The position numbers and the translations under genes are program-made. From Fibrobacteria bacterium AD312 (GTDB lineage: Bacteria; Fibrobacterota; Fibrobacteria; Fibrobacterales; Fibrobacteraceae): a DNA stretch of 64,000 nt. The notes beneath the pieces were generated by a model that saw only the letters and a program-made list of their open reading frames with translations, searched no databases and was not told the origin of the DNA. Each line of letters begins with the position of its first letter. Positions within the stretch are counted from its first letter, which is position 1. The stretch lies in assembly GCA_001462345.1 (NCBI GenBank), contig LIUM01000047.1, positions 116,775-180,774 of the forward strand, in the 5' to 3' direction. Below, in pieces: positions 37,795 to 46,389 of the stretch.

Positions 37795-37822
37795 AATTGT
37801 AGTGAGAATTGAAAATGATAAG

Positions 37823-39835
37823 TTAAGATGACTTACTATTTCTTCTATAAGGAGAGCGACTCTTTTTAGTGTTTTGGAAAGATTGCTTCGGAGATGCATT
37901 TTTTGGAAAAGATACTTTTGGTGAAGCAGAGTTCGGCAATTCAGACTTTTGAGAAAAAGACTCTGGTGAAGTTGGTTTAGCGCGAGGCGGCTCTTGGCTT
38001 GGAAAATAAGTTCTTCCTTCTTCTATAGAAGATCTTGAAAGTAATAATCGAGAAATTTTACCCAGCTTTAATCGTTCTAAAGTGGCTTTAATCCAAGGGC
38101 GATTTTCTTGAATATACCAGAAGAAGAATCGTTGTTGATTCTTTTTTTGTTCTGGCTTTTTCGCTACATATATAGGCGTTCCATCGGGGAGCGTTTCTGC
38201 ATAATACATTTCTGTAGCAACCGTCATCGGAGTTGGCGTAAAGTCTTGTACTTGTTCTAATCTGAAACCAAGTTGTTTTGTTTCTAGAGCAAGAGATGCC
38301 ATATCGGCTTCTGTACAACCTGGGTGGCTAGAAATAAAGTAAGGAATAATTTGTTGCTTTTTTTCTACGAGGGCACTTTCTCTTTCGAAAATTGCTTTGA
38401 ATTCATAAAATAAAGAGAACGGTGGTTTTCGAATTAAGCGAAGTACAGATTCAGACGTATGTTCGGGGGCCACTTTAAGACGACCACTCACATGGTTTTG
38501 AATCAATGCCTTAGTATAGGCTTCGTGATCTTTTCTTAAAGAGGTGTTGTTCGTTTCTTGAAGAAGAATATCATAACGAACACCGCTTCCAATAAAGAGA
38601 TGCTTTACTTTAGGGTGATTTTGCACTTCTTGATAAAGGCTTAAAAGATCGGCATGACGAGTATCTAGGTTATCGCAAATTTTCGGGAAAAGGCAACTAG
38701 GACGCATGCATTTTTTGCAACGCTCCAAATCTTTCCCCTGCATTTTATAGGTATTGGCCGATGGCCCGCCTAAATCGGTAATCGTACCATTAAAAGAAGG
38801 CATTTGAGTAATAATATCTAATTCTCGGAGAATGCTTTCTCGGCTTCGACTTGCAATAAATTTACCTTGATGAGCGTTTATAGCACAAAAACTACACCCA
38901 CCAAAACACCCTCGATGGATAGTAATAGAATGCTTAATCATTTCATAAGCAGGAATCGGGCCGCGTTTACGGTAACGTGGGTGAGGCAATCTTTGGTAAG
39001 GGTATTCAAAACTTTCATCAAGTTCTCCATAAGCCAAAGGAGGGTATGGAGGATTTATTACAACCGTTTTGTCATTTACATTTTGAAGCAATCGTTTAGA
39101 TTGCATTTTATTGCTTTCTAACTCAAACGTGCGAAAATTTTTTAATTGCGTTTGCTTGTTTTCTAAACAATCTTCATGACTACTAAGATAAAGATCTTCC
39201 CATTCTTTTGTTTTCTTTATCTCGTTTGGATCTGCTAAGTAAGCGGTTTGTGGAACGTTTTTTATACTTGAAAACGGAACGCCTTTTTTAAGCAAACGAA
39301 GAATTTCTTTGATGGGCTTTTCGCCCATGCCGTAGACTAAAAGGTCTGCTCCCGTTTCTGCTAAGATACTTGGTTTTAGTTTATCTTGCCAGTAATCATA
39401 ATGCGTGATACGTCGTAAGCTTGCTTCTAATCCACCAATTAAGACAGGAACGTCGGGGTATAATTCTTTAAGAATTCGAGTGTAAACGTAGGTGGCATAA
39501 TCTGGGCGAAATCCTGATTTTCCACCAGGGGTAAAGGCGTCATCACTACGAAGGCGTTTGCCTGCGGTATAATGATTGACCATGCTATCCATGCCACTAG
39601 AAATACCAAAAAAATACCGAGGTTTGCCTAGTTTTTTGAAATCTCGAAGATCGTCTCTCCAATTCGGCTGTGGTAAAATAGCCACACGAAAGCCTTCGTG
39701 TTCAATTAATCGCGCAATGACAGCATGACCAAAAGAAGGGTGGTCTACATAAGCATCAGCACTAACAATAATAACATCAACGTAGTCCCAACCGCATTCA
39801 TCAAGTTCTTCGCGACTAATAGGTAAAAAATCCAT
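37823..39835 (-). CDS. YgiQ-family radical SAM protein
   Basis: The 670-residue protein matches the YgiQ family (UPF0313). An N-terminal B12-binding-like domain (VIIVSADAYVDHPSFGHA; GISSGMDSMVNHYTA; IGGLEASLRRITHYDYW) is followed by the radical SAM core, with cluster ligands in HRGCFGGCSFCAIN (C-x-x-x-C-x-x-C) near residue 305. KCMRPSCLFP and KVAPEHTSE follow. Its reaction is not established. The last 60 residues are a low-complexity Ser-Pro-Lys tail with a repeated SPK-x-S-F pattern, longer and more basic than I expect for the family. It is a single gene facing ribF. Confidence 0.92.
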   Translation of the reverse strand: MDFLPISREELDECGWDYVDVIIVSADAYVDHPSFGHAVIARLIEHEGFRVAILPQPNWRDDLRDFKKLGKPRYFFGISSGMDSMVNHYTAGKRLRSDDAFTPGGKSGFRPDYATYVYTRILKELYPDVPVLIGGLEASLRRITHYDYWQDKLKPSILAETGADLLVYGMGEKPIKEILRLLKKGVPFSSIKNVPQTAYLADPNEIKKTKEWEDLYLSSHEDCLENKQTQLKNFRTFELESNKMQSKRLLQNVNDKTVVINPPYPPLAYGELDESFEYPYQRLPHPRYRKRGPIPAYEMIKHSITIHRGCFGGCSFCAINAHQGKFIASRSRESILRELDIITQMPSFNGTITDLGGPSANTYKMQGKDLERCKKCMRPSCLFPKICDNLDTRHADLLSLYQEVQNHPKVKHLFIGSGVRYDILLQETNNTSLRKDHEAYTKALIQNHVSGRLKVAPEHTSESVLRLIRKPPFSLFYEFKAIFERESALVEKKQQIIPYFISSHPGCTEADMASLALETKQLGFRLEQVQDFTPTPMTVATEMYYAETLPDGTPIYVAKKPEQKKNQQRFFFWYIQENRPWIKATLERLKLGKISRLLLSRSSIEEGRTYFPSQEPPRAKPTSPESFSQKSELPNSASPKVSFPKNASPKQSFQNTKKSRSPYRRNSKSS

Positions 39836-39880
39836 AGCCCCTAAGATAGAAAAGAATGAACAACATCCAAATTAGATTCT

Positions 39881-40261
39881 CTATGAATTCAAGAGTAGCG
39901 TTGCCCAAAAGCAGATGGAAGTAATTAAATAAAGAGGGGCTACCACGCTCTTTTCTTTGCGGCTAAAAGAAAAAAGAGAAATCGCTGCGTTGAATAGCAA
40001 GTATAGAGCAAAAAAGTAACCTATGCCGCGAGTGAGAGGTGGTTCTAATAAGAAAGGAATAAGGCCTCCCACCTGTAATAAGATAAAAAGCAAAATCAGT
40101 TGAACAATAAGAGCTGTAATAAATGGAGGTCTTGACTCTTTAGGAATGATTCGATTTTTTCCTCCCATGACGAATTCGCCAAGAGGAAACCCTAAAATTA
40201 AAAGGAGATAGAGGATAATAATAGGTGTAAAGGATATTGTTCCAATAATAGCAGAAATCAT
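39881..40261 (-). CDS. Small four-helix membrane protein, unknown function
   Basis: This 126-residue protein has four hydrophobic segments (about 5-28, 48-68, 78-98 and 105-123). A charged loop after the first reads MGGKNRIIPKESRPPF. The pattern GFPLGEF-x-M-G-G resembles a family of small uncharacterised bacterial membrane proteins, but I cannot assign a name. It lies 45 bases upstream of the YgiQ-type gene on the same strand and may be co-transcribed. Upstream, 40262-40451 is AT-rich with no gene. Confidence 0.65.
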   Translation of the reverse strand: MISAIIGTISFTPIIILYLLLILGFPLGEFVMGGKNRIIPKESRPPFITALIVQLILLFILLQVGGLIPFLLEPPLTRGIGYFFALYLLFNAAISLFSFSRKEKSVVAPLYLITSICFWATLLLNS

Positions 40262-40451
40262 ATTAAGAATATAGTTATAAAAGGAGTTATAAAAAAATTT
40301 ATTCTATAAAAGAGAGTACCGTTTTTTTGTGTAATACAGCTAATTAAAGGGGGTGTTTAAGAGACATCAAAAAATATTTTGCGAAATAAAACAGGGCAAA
40401 TAAGGTGCAGAATAATTTGGTGATGAATCGTTATTTTTTAGAGACGTTGAA

Positions 40452-41069
40452 TCAGGTTTCTTTTTCTTTTTTAGAAAAAATACAACCGCAATAATCTTGG
40501 CGATAGAGGTTGTATTCCTTTGATAATTCAATAGATCTTTTATAACCGTTTTTCTTCTTAAAATCAGACGGTAAGCTTTGAACATTGTAAATGGTACCAC
40601 ATTCTTGGCTAATATTATTAAGAAGAGTCGCGTCTTTCATAGGACTAATGGTGAGTGTCGATGCAAAATAATCGGCTCCTATTTCTTTTGCTTTTTTGGC
40701 CGCTTCTGATAAGCGTAGTTCAAAACACTTCACACAACGCTCTCCACCTTCTGGTTCTTCTTCAAGGCCTTTAACGGTGGAATAAAAACGCTTGGGTTCG
40801 TATTCCCCTTCAACTAAATGAATGGGATTAGGAGCTTTGAATTCTTGGACAAAACGCTTTATCTCATTCAACCGTTGTTCATATTCGCTAGGAGGAGAAA
40901 TGTTTGGGTTATAATAAAAAACAGAAATCACAAAATAGGGCGAAAGGTATTCTAAAACATAGCTACTACAGGGGGCGCAACAACAATGGAGTAATAAATG
41001 AGGGGTTTCCCCTGAATTTTTAATCTCATATAATAGACGAGTTAATTGTTGCTGTAAAGAAAGGTTCAT
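40452..41069 (-). CDS. queH: Epoxyqueuosine reductase QueH
   Basis: This protein of about 205 residues is QueH (DUF208), which carries out the last step of queuosine synthesis, reducing epoxyqueuosine in tRNA. The paired-cysteine motif LLHCCCAPCS near residue 30, a second pair in GERCVKCFELR near 110, and the C-terminal RQDYCGCIFS supply the iron-sulfur and metal ligands. It is the non-homologous alternative to QueG. The ATG at 41069 is chosen over the TTG at 41075. No other queuosine gene is nearby. Confidence 0.94.
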   Translation of the reverse strand: MNLSLQQQLTRLLYEIKNSGETPHLLLHCCCAPCSSYVLEYLSPYFVISVFYYNPNISPPSEYEQRLNEIKRFVQEFKAPNPIHLVEGEYEPKRFYSTVKGLEEEPEGGERCVKCFELRLSEAAKKAKEIGADYFASTLTISPMKDATLLNNISQECGTIYNVQSLPSDFKKKNGYKRSIELSKEYNLYRQDYCGCIFSKKEKET

Positions 41070-41289
41070 AAACAAAAAATAACAAAAAAAGAGGGGCCGC
41101 TCTAAAAATCAAGAAAACAAAGCTCTCGCAAATCATTTTTTAGAGGCGTCCTTTTGAGAAACGCTTTTAAAAGTGAAAAGACTTTTTCTAAATTTATGCA
41201 AAAGATCCTCTAATAATGGTTTTTTCTTAAAAGGTCAAATCCATTAAGAATAGGAACAAGTTTGTTAAAATTTTATTTTGAGATGTAAT

Positions 41290-42963
41290 ATGAATATTCC
41301 CGAACCTTCGAATTTTATTCAGGAAATAATTGTTGATGATCTAAAGACTGGTAAACGTAATGCGGTGCATACGCGGTTTCCTCCAGAGCCAAATGGCTAT
41401 CTTCATATTGGTCATGCCAAAAGTATTTGTTTGAATTTTTCAACAGCAGCAAAGTTTGGCGGGAAAACCAATTTACGTTTTGACGATACCAATCCATCAA
41501 AAGAAGAAATAGAATACGTTGATTCTATTCGTGAAGATGTGCGTTGGCTTGGTTTTGATTGGGAAGAAAGAGAATATTTTGCCAGTGATTATTATGATCA
41601 AATTTATGACTTTGCAGAACAATTGATTCTCAAAGGCAAGGCCTATATTTGTGAACTAAAGGGCGACGCTGTCAGTGAGTATCGTGGCACCTTGACTGAG
41701 GCAGGTAAGCCTAGTCCTTGGAGAGATAGACCTGTTTCTGAAAACCTCGATCTATTCCGTCGTATGAAGGCTGGTGAGTTTGAAGAAGGGGCTTGCTTTT
41801 TAAGAGCAAAAATCGATATGGCTCACCCTAACATGAATATGCGTGATCCAGCAGTTTATCGTATCAAGAAAGCAAGCCATCATCGGACTGGTGATAAATG
41901 GTGTATTTATCCAATGTACGATTTTGCTCATCCAATTAGCGACTGGATTGAAAATATTACGCATTCCATTTGTACTCTTGAATTTGAAGCCCATCGTCCA
42001 TTGTACGATTGGTTCCTACAAGCTTTGGAATTAAAAAATTGTCCTCAACAAATTGAGTTTGCTCGACTAAACCTCACTTATACGATGATGAGTAAAAGAC
42101 GTTTACTTGAGCTTGTGCAAAATAAAGTGGTAATGGGCTGGAGTGACCCTAGAATGCCTACGATTAGCGGACTTCGTCGTCGTGGTTATTCTCCTTCTAG
42201 CATCCGTGAGTTTTGTGATCGCATTGGTATTTCAAAAGCCGATAGCATGGTTGATATCAACCTTCTGTATTTTTGCATTCGAGAAGAATTGAATGCATCT
42301 GCACAGCGCGCGATGGCTGTACTTAACCCAGTAAAAGTTGTGATTGATAACTGGGAAGAAGGGCGCTTTGATGAAATCGAAGTAGAAAATAATCCAGAGA
42401 ATCCAGCTCAAGGAAACCGAAAAATTTTATTTGGACGTGAGATTTATATTGAGCGTGATGATTTTATGGAAAACCCTCCTAAGAAGTATTTCAGATTACA
42501 CCCAGATGGAGAAGTGCGCTTAAAAGGGGCTTACTTTATCAAGTGTGTTCGAGTAGATAAAGACGATCAAGGAAACATTCTTGAAATCCATTGTACCTAT
42601 GACCCTGCGAGCCGTGGTGGAGAAAGTCCAGATGGTCGCAAAGTGAAAGGCACCATCCAGTGGGTGAGTGTTCCTCATGCGGTGAGTGCAGAGGTGCGGT
42701 TGTTTGATCATCTTTTCACATTAGAAAATCCAGCCGATGTCCCAGAAGATAAAGTCTGGTCTGATTATCTTAATCCAAATTCTATGATTAAATGCGAGGC
42801 AAAGCTAGAACCAATGATGGGAAAAGCGACTCTTGCAGACCGTTATCAGTTTATGCGTCTTGGCTATTTCTGTTTAGATTCAGAAGAAAATAAACAAGGG
42901 AAATTAGTCTTTAATCGGACGGTAGAATTAAAAGATTCTTGGGGCAAAATGCAAGCAAAATAA
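41290..42963 (+). CDS. glnS: Glutaminyl-tRNA synthetase
   Basis: The 557-residue class I synthetase charges tRNA-Gln directly. The HIGH motif lies in PEPNGYLHIGHAKS near residue 35, DDTNPSKEE follows, and the second signature reads TMMSKRRLLELV (KMSKS-like) near 265. C-terminal anticodon-binding beta-barrel domains follow from about 340. Presence of GlnRS suggests that Gln-tRNA need not be made by transamidation. The frame could begin at TTG 41278, but ATG 41290 directly precedes the conserved N-terminus. It is a single gene preceded by about 220 noncoding bases. Confidence 0.96.
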   Translation: MNIPEPSNFIQEIIVDDLKTGKRNAVHTRFPPEPNGYLHIGHAKSICLNFSTAAKFGGKTNLRFDDTNPSKEEIEYVDSIREDVRWLGFDWEEREYFASDYYDQIYDFAEQLILKGKAYICELKGDAVSEYRGTLTEAGKPSPWRDRPVSENLDLFRRMKAGEFEEGACFLRAKIDMAHPNMNMRDPAVYRIKKASHHRTGDKWCIYPMYDFAHPISDWIENITHSICTLEFEAHRPLYDWFLQALELKNCPQQIEFARLNLTYTMMSKRRLLELVQNKVVMGWSDPRMPTISGLRRRGYSPSSIREFCDRIGISKADSMVDINLLYFCIREELNASAQRAMAVLNPVKVVIDNWEEGRFDEIEVENNPENPAQGNRKILFGREIYIERDDFMENPPKKYFRLHPDGEVRLKGAYFIKCVRVDKDDQGNILEIHCTYDPASRGGESPDGRKVKGTIQWVSVPHAVSAEVRLFDHLFTLENPADVPEDKVWSDYLNPNSMIKCEAKLEPMMGKATLADRYQFMRLGYFCLDSEENKQGKLVFNRTVELKDSWGKMQAK

Positions 42964-43030
42964 GACTTTTGTCTTGAATAAGCTTGTTTATAATTTAAGA
43001 AATCCTTAAAATTTTAGGCTTTATTAATGT

Positions 43031-43055
43031 CGTCGAATACTTCTAGTATTCGACG
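43031..43055 (+). terminator. Long perfect hairpin after glnS, probable terminator
   Basis: CGTCGAATACT (43031-43041) and AGTATTCGACG (43045-43055) form a perfect 11-base-pair stem with a three-base loop, 67 bases past the glnS stop. The following bases are AT-rich (ATTTATTATTA) but not a pure T run, so termination may be moderate, or the hairpin may instead protect the 3' end. Confidence 0.6.
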
Positions 43056-43158
43056 ATTTATTATTACACATCAAAAATCAGTTATTAGCATTGTTCTAAA
43101 AAAATAAAGTATGTTTAAAAGAGCTTTATAGAAAAGAGTTTTCTTCAAGGAGACTTGG

Positions 43159-44634
43159 GTGTTATTTCTAAAAATAAGTGTCTTGCTATTTTACATTATT
43201 CTTTTTGGTTCTTGCAGCGAAACCAAAGTCACAGACGTAGATCTTAGTTCCTCTTCTTCTTTTGAGGAAGTTTTGTATTTATCTTCAGAAGATTTGGTCC
43301 CCGTTTTAGAATCTTCTTCCTCTGTTTACGAAAATAATTCTTCTTTAGAACAACCCCACTTTTCTTCGTCAGAAACAAGCTTAAACCTTTCTTCGTCTGA
43401 ATTACAGATTCATCTTTCTTCTTCTTCTTCGATAGAATCATTATCTTCTTCCGTGTTCATTCCGAACATATCTTCCTCTTCTTTCCATTTTATAAGTAGT
43501 TCTTCTTTTAATCCGGTATACAAACCCGGCGATTATATTTTAGGTGCTGATATCTCCAAATTTCAAGAATATGAAAGTCGGGGGGTTCATTTTTACGATA
43601 CAGATAATCAACAAAAATCCATTTTTCAAATTCTAAAAAATCATGGGATTAATTACATTCGCTTAAAAACATTTGTAGACCCTTCAGCGATGTATGGCTA
43701 TGCCGCTTCTGGTTGTGGTGAGACCTCTACGGAACCATTTGGCGATAAATCCCATATTATGGCTTATGCAAAAAAAGTAAAAGAAGAGGGCTTTGGTTTT
43801 TTACTCGATATTCATTATAGTGATAATTGGGCTGATCCAGGAAAACAAATCATTCCAGAACGCTGGCGTTCAGTGAATTCAATTGACACTCTTTCCGACT
43901 CGGTTTATGCTTACACTTATGATTTGCTTTCTTCACTAAAAAGTATAGGTGCATTGCCTGATATGGTGCAGGTGGGTAATGAAATCACTAATGGATTGCT
44001 TCGAAATGTACCAACCTCTAAGACAAATTGTTGGGGAGAACCATCTAGCGCAGCATCTTCTGTTGTGAGTGGGGAGTTAAGTTCGCAGCCAGGGAATTTT
44101 TCCAAATTAATTAAAGCGGGTATAAAAGCGGTTCATGACGTCGATTCTCGCATTAAAACTGTTCTTCATATTGAAAATGCCATTGATCATGGTTCTTGGT
44201 GGCTTAGTGTAGTGATTGATCAGCAAAAAATCAATTTTGATATTCTTGCCTTTTCTGCCTATACAGCTTATGGTCATGGAATAGCTTCAGAATGGAAATC
44301 TTTTATTAACACACAATCCAGTAAATACCCAAATCTGCAATTTTTAATTGCGGAGTATAATGGAGGCATTAGCGCTTCCACATGGACTTCTGGGAAAACA
44401 AAAGAAATCAATTTGATGTTAAAAGAAACACCAAAAGCAATCGGTTCTTTTTATTGGGAACCAGCTCTTTATGGAGCTTGGGGCGGGGCGGCTTTCGAAT
44501 GGCGAGACAATAATTTGTATGCAATCCCTTCGGCGTTTTCTGAATTTGATGAACTTCTTCCCAATTTAGATTTACAGAGGCATTTGCCTCCAATGCCATC
44601 AAAGAATCCTCCAAAAAGTAAAGGGCTCTTTTAG
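43159..44634 (+). CDS. GH53 endo-beta-1,4-galactanase lipoprotein
   Basis: This 491-residue protein has a signal peptide with lipobox FGSC (cysteine near residue 20) and a serine-rich linker (about 30-120) made of repeated S-S-S-S blocks. A glycoside hydrolase family 53 domain runs from about 124: YILGADISKFQEYESRG, NYIRLKTFVDPS, LDIHYSDNWADPGKQ, the acid/base Glu in QVGNEITNGLL near 273 and the probable nucleophile Glu in IAEYNGG near 397. GH53 enzymes cut beta-1,4-galactan side chains of pectin. The lipid anchor places it at the cell surface or periplasm. The start is GTG 43159, six bases after a perfect AAGGAG. Confidence 0.92.
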   Translation: MLFLKISVLLFYIILFGSCSETKVTDVDLSSSSSFEEVLYLSSEDLVPVLESSSSVYENNSSLEQPHFSSSETSLNLSSSELQIHLSSSSSIESLSSSVFIPNISSSSFHFISSSSFNPVYKPGDYILGADISKFQEYESRGVHFYDTDNQQKSIFQILKNHGINYIRLKTFVDPSAMYGYAASGCGETSTEPFGDKSHIMAYAKKVKEEGFGFLLDIHYSDNWADPGKQIIPERWRSVNSIDTLSDSVYAYTYDLLSSLKSIGALPDMVQVGNEITNGLLRNVPTSKTNCWGEPSSAASSVVSGELSSQPGNFSKLIKAGIKAVHDVDSRIKTVLHIENAIDHGSWWLSVVIDQQKINFDILAFSAYTAYGHGIASEWKSFINTQSSKYPNLQFLIAEYNGGISASTWTSGKTKEINLMLKETPKAIGSFYWEPALYGAWGGAAFEWRDNNLYAIPSAFSEFDELLPNLDLQRHLPPMPSKNPPKSKGLF

Positions 44635-44650
44635 AGGCTAGTTTGATAAA

Positions 44651-44676
44651 GAATAGGTGTCCTATTCATTCATTTT
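44651..44676 (+). terminator. Possible weak terminator after the galactanase gene
   Basis: GAATAGG (44651-44657) pairs with CCTATTC (44661-44667) over a TGT loop and is followed by a partly T-rich stretch. The stem is short and AU-rich, so this is a tentative call. Confidence 0.4.
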
Positions 44677-44691
44677 TACTACATTAAAAGC

Positions 44692-45633
44692 ATGAAGAAA
44701 TTGGTTGTTCCTCTTATTTTAACATTTCTTATTGCTGGTCTTTTATTTTACTTAAAATCAGATCCTAAAGCGAGTTCTGGAAATTTAGATGCTGCATTAT
44801 ACCTAGAGACTAGGTCGAAAATTGATTCATTACAAGTGGAACTCTGGAATCAAAATAAAAATCCAGAAAAGCGTGCGCAAATTTTAAGCCAATTAGATCT
44901 TGCTTGGGATGAAAACCAGCGATTAAAGTCACCTATTCCCGTTTCCTCTTCTGAATCTGAAGAAAAAACGGCATCCATTGATTTACAAATAGGCATGTGG
45001 TTTACCATCACGCTTGTTGTGATTATTTGTATTCTCGGGATGGTTGTCCTTTTATTGAAGAAAAAACGAGACGCGATCACAAGACAAATGGAACAAATAC
45101 GTGCAGAACAGCGTTTCAAGGCACCAAAAGGTGGCTTTCAAGAAGATCCAACGTTTGTGAATCGAACACGAGTGCGTCGTTCGATTATAGATGATGCGAA
45201 GGCTTTTGCCGAAGAAGAAAAACAAAAAATGAGTGAGGTTTCTCCAAACGATATTGCGTTTGAAGATGAAAACGGACTTCCTGAAAATAAGATTATGGCT
45301 TATGGCCCAGACGATAAACCCGCTCTTCGACCTACAGCAAAAGAGAGAATCACTACCGCCATGCAATCGCTTTCAGATGCGCTTGTTCGGCCTAAAGGAA
45401 TGACACGAGAGAAAACCATGCGTGTACGTGCTCAAAGTCGTAACACATTAAATGGATCGTCAGAAAATAACCCTTTAGACATTACTCGTTTTGATCAAGA
45501 ACGTTCAGATAAAGAAAGAGTATTACAACTTATGCGTCGAGGTTATACTAATTCAGAAATAGCGAGGCGCATGCAGATTTCTCAAGAACAAGTGGATACT
45601 ATCATCCGAGAAATTCGGGATGCTGGGGCCTAA
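44692..45633 (+). CDS. Membrane-anchored protein with C-terminal helix-turn-helix
   Basis: This 313-residue protein has an N-terminal membrane segment (about 4-22) and a roughly 75-residue, probably periplasmic part with coiled-coil character (SKIDSLQVELWNQN). A second membrane segment at about 103-124 is followed by basic residues (KKKR), putting the rest in the cytoplasm. The last 35 residues (RVLQLMRRGYTNSEIARRM followed by ISQEQVDTIIREI) form a helix-turn-helix of the kind found in LuxR-like or sigma-70 region-4-like regulators. It could be a membrane-tethered regulator or a scaffold. It ends three bases before truA, so they are co-transcribed. No family name is known to me. Confidence 0.7.
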   Translation: MKKLVVPLILTFLIAGLLFYLKSDPKASSGNLDAALYLETRSKIDSLQVELWNQNKNPEKRAQILSQLDLAWDENQRLKSPIPVSSSESEEKTASIDLQIGMWFTITLVVIICILGMVVLLLKKKRDAITRQMEQIRAEQRFKAPKGGFQEDPTFVNRTRVRRSIIDDAKAFAEEEKQKMSEVSPNDIAFEDENGLPENKIMAYGPDDKPALRPTAKERITTAMQSLSDALVRPKGMTREKTMRVRAQSRNTLNGSSENNPLDITRFDQERSDKERVLQLMRRGYTNSEIARRMQISQEQVDTIIREIRDAGA

Positions 45634-45636
45634 CGC

Positions 45637-46389
45637 ATGCGCTACCGTTTTCGGTGCGAGTATTTAGGGAGCGTTTTTTTTGGTTGGCAAGAGCAAAATG
45701 AAGCTGGAACCACCAAATTCGTTACCGTTCAATCAGAATTACAAAAAGCTTTTGCAATAGCTCTCAGGGAAAATATTCGCTTAGTTGGCTCTGGCCGAAC
45801 AGATACGGGTGTTCATGCGAGAGGGCAATGCGTTCATTTTGATTGGGATAAAGAACCTTTAGATATTTTGAAGGTTGAACGATCTATTAACGGATTAACG
45901 AAACGAGTTATTCGGATTCGAGATTTAGAACCTTGTGCAGGTGATTTTCATGCTCGCCATGATGCCATAAGTCGATATTACCAATACACCATATTCACTC
46001 GTCCAGTGGCTTTGTATCGTGATTTTGGTTGGGAATGTGGCAGTGTTCCTTTAGATTTAGAAGTGATGGAACAAGAGTGCAATGCTTTTGTGGGGTATCA
46101 CGATTTTATTCATTTTTGTATTCCGCGTAATGATGGGAAAACCACATTTTGTGATTTATCTGAATTTCGAATGGAACGAGTCAATGAATATACGATTCGG
46201 TTTCATATCAAAGGGAATCGTTTTTTGCATCGCCAAGTCAGAGCGATGGTAGGTACTTTATTTGATATAGGGCGAGGCCGCTACCCAAAAGGGACTATTC
46301 ATCAGATTTTTGATAATCAATTTAAGGGCGAGCGAACATGGGCCCCTCCACAGGGCCTTGTTCTTGAAAACGTTGAATACAAAGATTAG
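45637..46389 (+). CDS. truA: tRNA pseudouridine synthase A
   Basis: The 250-residue enzyme makes pseudouridines 38-40 in the tRNA anticodon arm. The N-terminus CEYLGSVFFGWQEQ, the catalytic loop GSGRTDTGVHARGQCVHF (nucleophile Asp in RTDTG near residue 55) and FHARHDAISRYYQYTIF are classical. It ends FLHRQVRAMVGTLFDIGRG and GLVLENVEY. It starts three bases after the preceding stop. Its 3' end overlaps the convergent gene by four bases. Confidence 0.96.
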   Translation: MRYRFRCEYLGSVFFGWQEQNEAGTTKFVTVQSELQKAFAIALRENIRLVGSGRTDTGVHARGQCVHFDWDKEPLDILKVERSINGLTKRVIRIRDLEPCAGDFHARHDAISRYYQYTIFTRPVALYRDFGWECGSVPLDLEVMEQECNAFVGYHDFIHFCIPRNDGKTTFCDLSEFRMERVNEYTIRFHIKGNRFLHRQVRAMVGTLFDIGRGRYPKGTIHQIFDNQFKGERTWAPPQGLVLENVEYKD

